Origin: Actinoplanes regularis
GTDB taxonomy: Bacteria > Actinomycetota > Actinomycetes > Mycobacteriales > Micromonosporaceae
Length of the DNA stretch: 64,000 bases
NCBI RefSeq assembly: GCF_900188005.1
Contig: NZ_FZNR01000013.1
Coordinates: 124,001 to 188,000, forward strand
Direction: 5' to 3'
Within the stretch, counting starts at the first letter, position 1. Every line of letters starts with the position of its first letter. Under the pieces are notes generated by a model, which was not told the origin of the DNA, did no database searches, and was given only the letters and a program-made list of their open reading frames with translations. Of the stretch, positions 56,882 through 64,000 are shown piece by piece. Position numbers and translations under genes: made by a program.

Positions 56882-57460
56882 ATGATGATGCGAGGTGTGG
56901 AGGTCTTTCTGCCGGGTGAGCGCGTCCTCTGGGAGAGCCGGCCGCTGCGGCATCGGCTGTTCCGCAGCACCGACGTCGCCATGGTGCCTCTTCAAGCCGT
57001 GGCGTTGTGGCTGGCAGTGGCCTGGGGGCGGCAGGTGCTGTCCGACGGCACGGTGGGCAACGGCGCCATGGCGTTCGCGGCGATACTGCTCATCGCCCTG
57101 TTCCTCGTCCTCGCGCCGTTCATCGAGCGTGCCGTCTTGTCCCGGAGCACCCGGTACACGGTCACCACCCGGCGACTCATCGTCCGCAAAGGACGGGCCG
57201 GCGACCGGGTTGTCATGGTCTACCTCAACTCCCTGCCGCCGCCGGTGATCCTCGTGGAGTCCGACGGGTCCGGCAGCCTCGCGTTCGGCGCGTTCCCCAC
57301 CATCCTGGACGCTCTCGCCAACCTGTACGGACCTCGAACGTGGCCCGCGCGCAGCCAGCCGCCCCGGCCCCCGGTTTTGTGGGACGTTCCGGACATCAAG
57401 CAGGTCCGCGACTTCATCGCTCACGCCCGAACACAGCCGGGCGGCGTCTACCGCGTGTAA
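56882..57460 (+). CDS. Bacterial PH-domain membrane protein
   Basis: A 192-residue protein with two helices (VPLQAVALWLAVAWGRQVL and MAFAAILLIALFLVLAPFIE) followed by a bPH2-type domain (TRYTVTTRRLIVRKG, then VVMVYLNSLPPPVILVESDG). Three ATGs in a row (56882, 56885, 56888) make the exact start uncertain; the third has the best spacing to AAGG. Function unknown, possibly membrane-linked stress response. Confidence 0.75.
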   Translation: MMMRGVEVFLPGERVLWESRPLRHRLFRSTDVAMVPLQAVALWLAVAWGRQVLSDGTVGNGAMAFAAILLIALFLVLAPFIERAVLSRSTRYTVTTRRLIVRKGRAGDRVVMVYLNSLPPPVILVESDGSGSLAFGAFPTILDALANLYGPRTWPARSQPPRPPVLWDVPDIKQVRDFIAHARTQPGGVYRV

Positions 57461-57535
57461 TGCGGGTCAGAACCGGACGAGACGCCCCTCATCGGCGAAC
57501 GTCGAATAGGATCATGACGTGCGAGCGGAACTCGA

Positions 57536-58069
57536 ATGCCGTTGACGAACCCGTGGCTCTCCGAACCCACCCCGGCTCACCGGCTGCCACGACACCGGCT
57601 CGAGGAACGCATCCTCAACCTGCTGTCCTCCCAGAACATGTGCGTGCTGGCCACGACCGGGCCGGACGGGCCACTGGCCACACCGGTGCGCTACTACTCC
57701 CTCGGCTTCGCGGTCATGTTCACCGCCGCGCCCCGATCCCCGAAACTGCGCAACATCGCCGCCGATCCGAGGGTCTCCGTCGGCATCTTCGCTCCGCTGG
57801 TCGGCCTGGCCAGCAGCCGCGGAGCACAGGTGTTCGGCGAGGCCCGGATGCTGTCTCCCGGACATCCTGAACGCAACCATTACTGGGACGCGTTCCGCTG
57901 GGAGAACGAGCACGCCGAGCGAGGCCGCTCGCTCGCCGAGCCGCCGATCGACCCGCTCGTGGTGATCGAACCGGACCGGATCGTCTACACCGAGCACTGG
58001 CTCCGGCGCGAGGGCTTCGCGGCCCGCCAGTTCTGGAAGCGGGACGCGATCCAGGAGAGTCAGGGCTGA
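57536..58069 (+). CDS. Pyridoxamine 5'-phosphate oxidase-fold protein
   Basis: A 177-residue split beta-barrel, FMN- or F420-binding protein (MCVLATTGPDGPLATPVRYY, FTAAPRSPKLRNIAADPRVS, RGAQVFGEARML). Its length and motifs match the general PNPOx-like group in actinomycetes, where many members use F420. It converges with the response regulator and the two coding regions overlap by 10 bp at their 3' ends. Confidence 0.82.
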   Translation: MPLTNPWLSEPTPAHRLPRHRLEERILNLLSSQNMCVLATTGPDGPLATPVRYYSLGFAVMFTAAPRSPKLRNIAADPRVSVGIFAPLVGLASSRGAQVFGEARMLSPGHPERNHYWDAFRWENEHAERGRSLAEPPIDPLVVIEPDRIVYTEHWLRREGFAARQFWKRDAIQESQG

Positions 58070-58767
58070 CCTCTGGGCGCAGGTTGCCGAGATCTGGCCG
58101 GGTCACCGGGACGGACCAGGCCGGTCTCGTAGGCGACGATCACCGCCTGCACCCGGTCGCGCAGGTCCAGCTTCGCGAGGATCCGCTTCATGTGGGTCTT
58201 GATCGTCGACTCCTCGACGAACAACTCCGCCGCGATCTCCCCGTTCGACAGGCCGCGCGCGACCAGCACCAGCACATCGCGCTCCCGCGCGGTCAGGCCA
58301 TGGAGCCGGCGGACCGCCGCCGGGTCCGGGGGCGCCGCCGCGGACATCTGATCGATCACCGTACGCGTGATCGACGGTGACAACAGCGAGTCGCCGGCCG
58401 CGACGGTGTGAATGCCCTCGATCAACTTTTCCGGCCGGGTCCGTTTGAGCAGGAATCCGGAGGCGCCGGCGCTCAGCGCGCCGAACACGTAGTCGTCGTC
58501 CTCGAACGTGGTCAGAATCAGCACCCGCACCGTGGGCACGGCGGCACCCAGTTGCCGGGTGGCCGCGATCCCGTCCAGCTGCGGCATCCGCACATCCATG
58601 AGGACCACGTCCGGTGAGACCACGCGGGCCAGCGCCACCGCTTCACGGCCGTCGGCGGCCTCCCCGACGACCTCGATCGTGTCGTCGCTCGAGAGCACGG
58701 CGCGCAGCCCCGCCCGCATCAGATCGTCATCATCGGCGATCAACACCCGCAACGGTTTGTCTGTCAT
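58060..58767 (-). CDS. NarL/LuxR-type response regulator
   Basis: A 235-residue two-domain regulator. The receiver domain has the acidic pocket ADDDD and phospho-acceptor D58 (VVLMDVRMPQLDG). The C-terminal LuxR HTH reads LTARERDVLVLVARGLSNGE then STIKTHMKRILAKL. The ATG overlaps the TGA of the kinase gene (ATGA at 58764-58767). It probably controls the divergent MMPL transporter gene beyond the kinase. Confidence 0.93.
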   Translation of the reverse strand: MTDKPLRVLIADDDDLMRAGLRAVLSSDDTIEVVGEAADGREAVALARVVSPDVVLMDVRMPQLDGIAATRQLGAAVPTVRVLILTTFEDDDYVFGALSAGASGFLLKRTRPEKLIEGIHTVAAGDSLLSPSITRTVIDQMSAAAPPDPAAVRRLHGLTARERDVLVLVARGLSNGEIAAELFVEESTIKTHMKRILAKLDLRDRVQAVIVAYETGLVRPGDPARSRQPAPRGQP

Positions 58768-59960
58768 GCCAGGGCACCCACGGTGACCGGCGGGTCGTAC
58801 GGCAGGCGGGCACGCAGCCGGAACATCCCGGCGTCCACGGTGCCCGCCTCCAGGGTCCCGTCGAGCAACGCCGCCCGCTCCCGCATCCCGACGATGCCCA
58901 GCCCCCCACCCGGCTGCTCCCGCCCACCCACCGGATTGCTGACCACGATCTCCACCGCCGCCGGCCCGTACGACATCCGCACGTCGACCTCCCCGGACCC
59001 GTACCGCGCCGCGTTCGTCAGCGCCTCCTGCAAGATCCGGTACGCCGCCCACGCCACCCCGCTCGGCAGCCCGCGAGGCGCCCCGTCGAACACCGTCGAG
59101 ACCTGAAGGCCGCCGGCCCGATGCCGGTCGACCAGCTGTTCCAGCGCGGCGGTGTCGGCCGGCGCCGGATCGGCCGGCCCGGACTCCTCCCGAAGCGCGT
59201 GAACCAGCCGGTCGATGTCGGCGATCGTCGCGTGGGCGACCTCCTCGATGGTCTCGATGGCCTGCCGGGAACGCCGCGGATCCCGCTCGTGCAGCAGCCG
59301 CGCCGCACCCGCCTGTACCAGGATCACGTTGATCGCGTGCCCGGCCGAATCGTGCAGCTCGCGGGCGATCCGGGTGCGTTCCTGTGCGGCGGCGAGCCGC
59401 CGCTGGGCCGCGAGGTCCAGTTCGCGCAGCCGGGCGTGCTCCTCCAGCTCGGCGATGCGTTCCCGGCGCAGGCGGCTGCGGTCCCCGGCCGTCCACACCA
59501 GCGCGAACATGGTCGCCCACGCCACCATGCCGGACGACAGGGGCCGCACCGACCTGTCGTTGAGCAGCATCAGGGCGACGGTCGACGGCAGGAACGCCGC
59601 GACGCTCGCGGCCGCCAGCAGCCGTCGGTGCGGGGTGGCGCCACCGCCCACGGCCTCGGCCAGCGTGTAGGTCGCGATCAGCAGCGCGGGCGGCACGTCC
59701 AGCGGATAGTCAAGCGCGATCAGGCCCAGCGTCGCCGCCGCGGAGACGCCGAACGTCACGCCGGGTGCGCGGCGCGACCAGGCCAGTGGTGCGGCCGACG
59801 CGAGCGTCAGCAGGACACCGATCGAATCCAGCGGGCGGTAGCCGCCCCCGTCGCCGCCGAGGCCGCCCTGGAACAGCATCACGATGGTGAAGACGCCGGC
59901 CGCCACCGCCGCCGCGGCATCGACCGCGGCGCGACCGCCTGTTCCGATCTTCAACCCCAT
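58764..59960 (-). CDS. NarL-type sensor histidine kinase
   Basis: A 398-residue membrane kinase. About five N-terminal helices (residues 12-165) are followed by a coiled-coil linker, the HisKA_3 box with the phospho-acceptor in IARELHDSAGHAINVI, and the HATPase with N box EALTNAARYGSG and G box GGGLGIVGMRERAALLDG. The short extracytoplasmic loops suggest sensing in the membrane. Co-translated with its response regulator. Confidence 0.92.
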   Translation of the reverse strand: MGLKIGTGGRAAVDAAAAVAAGVFTIVMLFQGGLGGDGGGYRPLDSIGVLLTLASAAPLAWSRRAPGVTFGVSAAATLGLIALDYPLDVPPALLIATYTLAEAVGGGATPHRRLLAAASVAAFLPSTVALMLLNDRSVRPLSSGMVAWATMFALVWTAGDRSRLRRERIAELEEHARLRELDLAAQRRLAAAQERTRIARELHDSAGHAINVILVQAGAARLLHERDPRRSRQAIETIEEVAHATIADIDRLVHALREESGPADPAPADTAALEQLVDRHRAGGLQVSTVFDGAPRGLPSGVAWAAYRILQEALTNAARYGSGEVDVRMSYGPAAVEIVVSNPVGGREQPGGGLGIVGMRERAALLDGTLEAGTVDAGMFRLRARLPYDPPVTVGALA

Positions 59961-60118
59961 ACCTCCAGCGTACGGGCGGTGCGGTCCCCGGCGAGTCCCT
60001 CACCGGGAGCATCCGGCATCCCCCTGCGGGGGTACGGACGGAGCCCTCCGCGGAGCGTTTCGGCGTGGCGTCCGGCCTTCCTAGCGTCGTCTGGCGGCAA
60101 TTCTTCGAAGGAGAGTTC

Positions 60119-62290
60119 ATGACCGGAATCGCGGTACGGCCCGAGGCTCCCGACCGGGCCCGCCGGCCCAGTGTCTTCGAGCGGCTGGCCGGCTGGTCCT
60201 ACCGGCGGCGCTGGACGGCGCTGCTGCTGTGGGTGCTCGTGCTGGCCGGTGTCACGGCCGGGGCGGGGCTGGCCGGCGACGACTACCACAACGACTTCAC
60301 CCTGCCCGGCGCGGAATCGCAGCAGGCCCAGGACGTGCTCGCCGAGCGGATGCCGGCCCGGGCCGGTGCCACCCTCGACATCGTCGTGCGTGACCCGGCG
60401 GGCGTGGATCAGCCCGCGGTCCGTGGCGCGGTCGAGGGCATGCTGGCCCGGGTCCGGACGCTGCCGCACGTGGTCGAGGTGGTGAGCCCGTACACGAGCG
60501 GCACCGCGATCTCCGGCGACAGGACGATCGCGTACGCGACGGTGGCGCTCGACGTGCCGGCCGAGGCGATGCCCGCCGGCGCCACCCTCGAGATCATCGA
60601 TGCCGCCCGGCTGCCCGGGCTCACCGTGGAGGTGGGCGGGGAGCCGGCCCGCGCCGCCGAGGAGGCCGAGGGCGGCGCCGCCGAGGGCGCCGGCATGCTG
60701 GCCGCCCTGGTCGTGCTGGTGCTGCTCTTCGGCTCGCTGCTGGCGGCCTCCCTGCCGATCGTCATCGCGGTCTTCGCGGTCGGCACCGCGATCGGCCTGG
60801 TCACGCTCGCCTCGCACGTGGCGACGGTCGCGGACTTCACCTCCGCGCTGCTCATCCTGGTGGGCCTCGGTGTCGGCATCGACTACGCCCTGCTGGTGTT
60901 CTCCCGCTTCCGCGGCGAGTTGGCCGCCGGAGCCGAACGGGCCACGGCCGTGCGTACCGCGCTCGACACCGCCGGGCGGACGGTCTTCTTCGCCGGCACC
61001 ACCGTGATCATCGCCCTGCTCGGCCTGGTGCTGCTGGGCGTCGGCGCGCTGCAGGGTGTGGCGGTGGCCCTGGCGGTCACCGTGATGGTCACCATGCTGG
61101 CCTCGCTGGTGCTGCTGCCCGCGCTGCTGAGCCTCTTCGGCGCGCGCCTGGAACGGTCGATGACGCGCCGCCGGGAGAGGGCGTCGCGCCGCGGGCGCAC
61201 GCCGCGGGAGGAGGGCCGGCTCTGGCGCCGGTGGAGCGACGCGGTGGCCCGCCGGCCGTGGCCGGCTCTCCTGCTGCCCCTGGTCGCCCTGCTCGGCCTG
61301 GCCGCGCCCGCGCTCGACATGCGGCTCGGCTTCGCCGACGCCGGCAACGACGCCGAGACCAAGACCAGCACCCGGGCGTACGAACTACTGGCCGAGGGCT
61401 TCGGTCCCGGCTTCAACGGCCCGCTCGTGGTGGTCGTGGACGCGCACGGCCGCGCGGCGGGACCGGCCGCCGAAGCCGTGCGCGAGGCGGTCGCCGCCAC
61501 CCCGGGCGTAGCGGCCGCCACGCCGCCGATCCCCGCTCCCGGCGGCGACGTCGCCACGGTGATCGCCTTCCCCGAATCGGCCCCGCAGGATGAGGCGACC
61601 GACGACCTGGTGGCCGCCCTGCGCGATGATGTGCTCGCCCCGTTGGCCCGCGGCAACGGCGTGGCCGTGCTGGTCGGTGGGCCGACGGCCGGGGTCATCG
61701 ACTTCTCGGCCGCGATCGCCGGTCGGTTGCCGCTCTTCGTCGTGGTCGTGGTGGGGCTCTCCGCGCTGCTGCTGCTCGTGCTGTTCCGCTCGCTGCTGAT
61801 CCCGGTCAAGGCCGCCGTGCTCAACCTGCTCAGCATCGGCGCGGCGATGGGCGTCGTCACCCTGGTCTTCCAGCACGGCGCGTTCGGCGTGCCGCCGGGC
61901 CCGATCGAGGCGTACGTGCCGGTCATGATCTTCGCGATCGTCTTCGGGCTCTCCATGGACTACGAGGTCTTCCTGCTCGCCCGCATGCACGAGGAGTGGG
62001 AGCGGACCGGCGACGCTCCGGGCGCGGTGCGGGAGGGCCTGGCCACCACCGGCCGGGTGGTCACCGCCGCGGCCGCCATCATGGTGGTGGTCTTCGGGGC
62101 GTTCCTGCTGGCCCCGGACCGGATGTTGCAGCAGTTCGGCCTCGGCCTGGCGGTGGCCGTCCTGGTGGACGCCGTGATCATCCGGTGCCTGCTGCTGCCG
62201 GCCGTGATGCACCTGTTCGGCGACCGGGCGTGGTGGCTGCCGGCGGCACTGGCCCGCGGACTGCCCCGGTTGGCGCTCGAGCACCACTGA
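60119..62290 (+). CDS. MMPL-family (RND-type) exporter
   Basis: A 723-residue transporter with 12 helices in two halves. The MmpL-like core motifs GVGIDYALLVFSRFRGEL and FGLSMDYEVFLLARMHEEWE carry the paired Asp-Tyr of proton relay, and each half has an outside domain. The ATG follows GAAGGAGAGTTC. It is divergent from the two-component pair, a common drug or lipid export arrangement. Substrate unknown. Confidence 0.93.
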   Translation: MTGIAVRPEAPDRARRPSVFERLAGWSYRRRWTALLLWVLVLAGVTAGAGLAGDDYHNDFTLPGAESQQAQDVLAERMPARAGATLDIVVRDPAGVDQPAVRGAVEGMLARVRTLPHVVEVVSPYTSGTAISGDRTIAYATVALDVPAEAMPAGATLEIIDAARLPGLTVEVGGEPARAAEEAEGGAAEGAGMLAALVVLVLLFGSLLAASLPIVIAVFAVGTAIGLVTLASHVATVADFTSALLILVGLGVGIDYALLVFSRFRGELAAGAERATAVRTALDTAGRTVFFAGTTVIIALLGLVLLGVGALQGVAVALAVTVMVTMLASLVLLPALLSLFGARLERSMTRRRERASRRGRTPREEGRLWRRWSDAVARRPWPALLLPLVALLGLAAPALDMRLGFADAGNDAETKTSTRAYELLAEGFGPGFNGPLVVVVDAHGRAAGPAAEAVREAVAATPGVAAATPPIPAPGGDVATVIAFPESAPQDEATDDLVAALRDDVLAPLARGNGVAVLVGGPTAGVIDFSAAIAGRLPLFVVVVVGLSALLLLVLFRSLLIPVKAAVLNLLSIGAAMGVVTLVFQHGAFGVPPGPIEAYVPVMIFAIVFGLSMDYEVFLLARMHEEWERTGDAPGAVREGLATTGRVVTAAAAIMVVVFGAFLLAPDRMLQQFGLGLAVAVLVDAVIIRCLLLPAVMHLFGDRAWWLPAALARGLPRLALEHH

Positions 62291-62293
62291 GGC

Positions 62294-62327
62294 GACGGGC
62301 CGCCCTTCACACGAAGGGCGGCCCGTC
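62294..62327 (+). terminator. Terminator of the MMPL gene
   Basis: Perfect 14-bp arms (gacgggccgccctt at 62294-62307, complement at 62314-62327), loop CACACG, between convergent genes. Confidence 0.85.
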
Positions 62328-62367
62328 ACATCGGGTTGCCGGTGTCGGCGTTCGTCCTGGTCAGGGC

Positions 62368-63255
62368 TCAGTCCGCGTACAGGATGTAACGCAGCACGGA
62401 GATGTCGGTGGAGTGCGGCAGCCTCGGGTCGGGCCCGCTGACAGCGGAGTTGTAGAGGCAGCTCGACGTCGACCCGTTGTGCGCCAGGCCGAGGGCGTGG
62501 CCGAGTTCGTGGCAGGCGGTGCCGCGGTTGTCGTCGGTGGACGAGTAGTAGTTGTTGAAGTCGACGCGGACCGTGCCGTCGATGAAGAAGCCGACCGAGT
62601 CGACCTCCATGTCCGTCTCGGCGTAGATGCCGTTGGCGCCGCTGTTGGCGGCCCGGACCGGCACACAGTGGCGGCCGCCGGTCGGGCAGGCCCCGGTGGT
62701 CCAGTAGGAGTCGACCCCCGGCGACTTGTTCCACTCGGCGACCGAGGCTTTCACCGGCCAGGCCGCCGGCGTGTAGTCCCTGAAGTACACCTGCGGGTCG
62801 TCGAAGCCGTTCCAGCGCCAGTTGTACCAGTAGTGCGGCGACGTCTTCGCGCACAGGTACTTGGCGGACCCGTAGGAGGTCGAGCACTCCTGCCAGTCGG
62901 CTGTCGCCGCCCGGACCTCGGTGGCCGTCCCGGTCGGGACGGCCCCCTTGGTACGCAGGTCGGCCAGGACTTTCTTGGCGTCCGCGCCGGGTACCAGGTG
63001 GTAGAGCTTGAGGCTCAGCCCGCCGCCGGCGCGGGGAGTGCGTACCTTGATCTCGGTAGCGGACGTCTCGACGACCGCGGCGATGTTCGTCGGGAGTGCG
63101 GGCTTCACGGGCTCTGCCTGTCCGGTCCGGACGCCCGGAGTCTTGTCCGTCAGGACCGGCGGCGCGGCGCTCGCCGGCGACGGCGCTCCGACGATCGCCG
63201 CGATCAGTGTTGCGGTTACCAGGCCCCCGAGAACGGGAATGCGGAAAAGTCGCAC
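62368..63255 (-). CDS. Secreted metzincin-type zinc metalloprotease
   Basis: A 295-residue exported protease. Signal peptide 1-30 (AIVGAPSPASA). The zinc site HELGHALGLAH gives H249, E250, H253 and H259, the matrixin/metzincin pattern, followed by SSCLYNSAV where a Met-turn would be expected; a clear Met is missing. Cysteines are paired (124/135, 190/197). The GTG at 63255 follows AGGAGGAACG. Probably digests outside proteins. Confidence 0.88.
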   Translation of the reverse strand: MRLFRIPVLGGLVTATLIAAIVGAPSPASAAPPVLTDKTPGVRTGQAEPVKPALPTNIAAVVETSATEIKVRTPRAGGGLSLKLYHLVPGADAKKVLADLRTKGAVPTGTATEVRAATADWQECSTSYGSAKYLCAKTSPHYWYNWRWNGFDDPQVYFRDYTPAAWPVKASVAEWNKSPGVDSYWTTGACPTGGRHCVPVRAANSGANGIYAETDMEVDSVGFFIDGTVRVDFNNYYSSTDDNRGTACHELGHALGLAHNGSTSSCLYNSAVSGPDPRLPHSTDISVLRYILYAD

Positions 63256-63461
63256 CGTTCCTCCTGTGTGGAGTGTCAATGTCTCGCGAAGCATTACCGC
63301 GAAACGCGCCCAGGGATAGCCGTTTATCGATCTGGTCGGATATCTGACCTGCTTCTTGCCGGCCGTCGAGCCTTCCGGTTACCGCACTGACCGTCTCTGG
63401 CACCTCCCGCCCGGCGGGACGGGAGGAGGGTGCGGGGGCCGGGGTACAGGAGAATGACGGC

Positions 63462-64000
63462 GTGGCCATGATCCGGTGTGATTTCGACTCCGAGGCGCTG
63501 GAACTGAGCACCTCGATGACCGTGGTACTGCCCGACGGGGAGGGCGCGGAACCGCCGCCGGTGCTCTACCTGTTGCACGGGCTGACCGACGACCACACCG
63601 CGTGGAGCCGGCTCACCTCGGTGGAGCGGTACGCCGCCGAGCGGGGGCTGGCCGTGATCATGCCGCAGGCGCACCGCAGCTTCTACGCCAACGAGGCGTA
63701 CGGGATGCGCTTCTGGGATTTCCTCTCCGCGGAGCTGCCGGAGACGGTGAAGCGGTTCTTCCGGGTCTCCGGGCGGCGGGAGGACACGTACGTCGCCGGG
63801 TTGTCGATGGGCGGCTACGGCGCGATGAAGTGGGCGCTGCGGGAACCGGAGCGGTTCGCGGCCGCGGCGACGCTCTCCGGGGCGCTCGATCTGGCGTACA
63901 TCCAGGAACATGATCTGCGGCCGCACATGCGCGCCCTGGTCGCCCGGGTCTTCGGCGACCGGGTCGTCGCCGGCAGCGACGAGGATCTGCTGCGCCTGCT
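63462..64000 (+). CDS. Alpha/beta-hydrolase esterase (antigen-85/S-formylglutathione hydrolase type), 3'-truncated
   Basis: About 179 residues are visible before the window ends. LYLLHGLTDDHTAWSRLTSV carries the oxyanion histidine-glycine, MPQAHRSFYANEAYG follows, and the nucleophile elbow is GLSMGGYGAMKWALR. This is the esterase D/tributyrin esterase group. I chose the GTG at 63462 (AGGAG nine bases upstream); ATG 63468 is an alternative. The catalytic Asp and His lie beyond the window. Confidence 0.88.
   Translation, partial: MAMIRCDFDSEALELSTSMTVVLPDGEGAEPPPVLYLLHGLTDDHTAWSRLTSVERYAAERGLAVIMPQAHRSFYANEAYGMRFWDFLSAELPETVKRFFRVSGRREDTYVAGLSMGGYGAMKWALREPERFAAAATLSGALDLAYIQEHDLRPHMRALVARVFGDRVVAGSDEDLLRL

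Overview
The window is chromosomal DNA of a very GC-rich actinomycete. An Lsr2 nucleoid protein, an F420-dependent glucose-6-phosphate dehydrogenase, many GTG/TTG starts, two paralogous FliA/WhiG-type sigma factors and a GyrA/ParC C-terminus all fit the Micromonosporaceae, and an Actinoplanes-like organism is my best guess (inference, not proven). I saw no rRNA, tRNA, CRISPR array, intact insertion sequence or prophage.

Layout. 1-2.0 kb: 3' part of a ParC/GyrA gene. 2.1-5.2 kb: small genes, including a MarR repressor with three phased operator sites in front of a divergent cupin gene. 5.4-14.8 kb (minus strand): a sugar operon with a LacI regulator, a family 5 solute-binding lipoprotein, two ATPases and two permeases of Opp/Dpp type, a GH1 beta-glucosidase and a methyltransferase. 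This is probably oligo-beta-glucoside import and hydrolysis. 15-22 kb: sirtuin, APP1-type phosphatase, a permuted-papain-like protein, a DEAD-box helicase gene frameshifted in motif I, and a FliA-like sigma factor. 22.2-24.5 kb: a HelD/HelR-like RNA polymerase-associated helicase behind a strong palindrome. 25-31 kb: acetyltransferase, second FliA-like sigma factor, D,D-carboxypeptidase, Lsr2, a luciferase-like oxidoreductase and a MarR regulator.

31-37.5 kb holds a SpoIIE-type phosphatase, a one-polypeptide ECF sigma / zinc anti-sigma-like motif / membrane helix / GH128-like glycosidase fusion, F420-dependent G6PDH, a glycosyltransferase and a HAD phosphatase. 37.6-47.8 kb: FAD monooxygenase with divergent TetR, a sodium/solute symporter with a small membrane partner, a lipoprotein sugar dehydrogenase, a secreted TAP-like peptidase, gamma-glutamyltransferase, a TolB-like protein and TrmB. 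48-53.2 kb: a soluble GAF/PAS histidine kinase, then an 18-nt minisatellite, an inverted-repeat-bounded element, an EamA exporter with a structured leader, and a second minisatellite. 53.6-64 kb: unknown small proteins, a membrane beta-propeller protein, a NarL-type two-component pair divergent from an MMPL exporter, a secreted metzincin and the 5' part of an esterase.

The most unusual signals are (i) a 77-bp cassette that begins and ends on an ATGA stop/start overlap, found twice in tandem inside the sugar operon and once 31 kb away before the symporter; (ii) a separate 65-bp duplication in the same operon that creates another overlapping mini-ORF; and (iii) the sigma-factor/glycosidase fusion. 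I offer (i) and (iii) as the best candidates for something undescribed.
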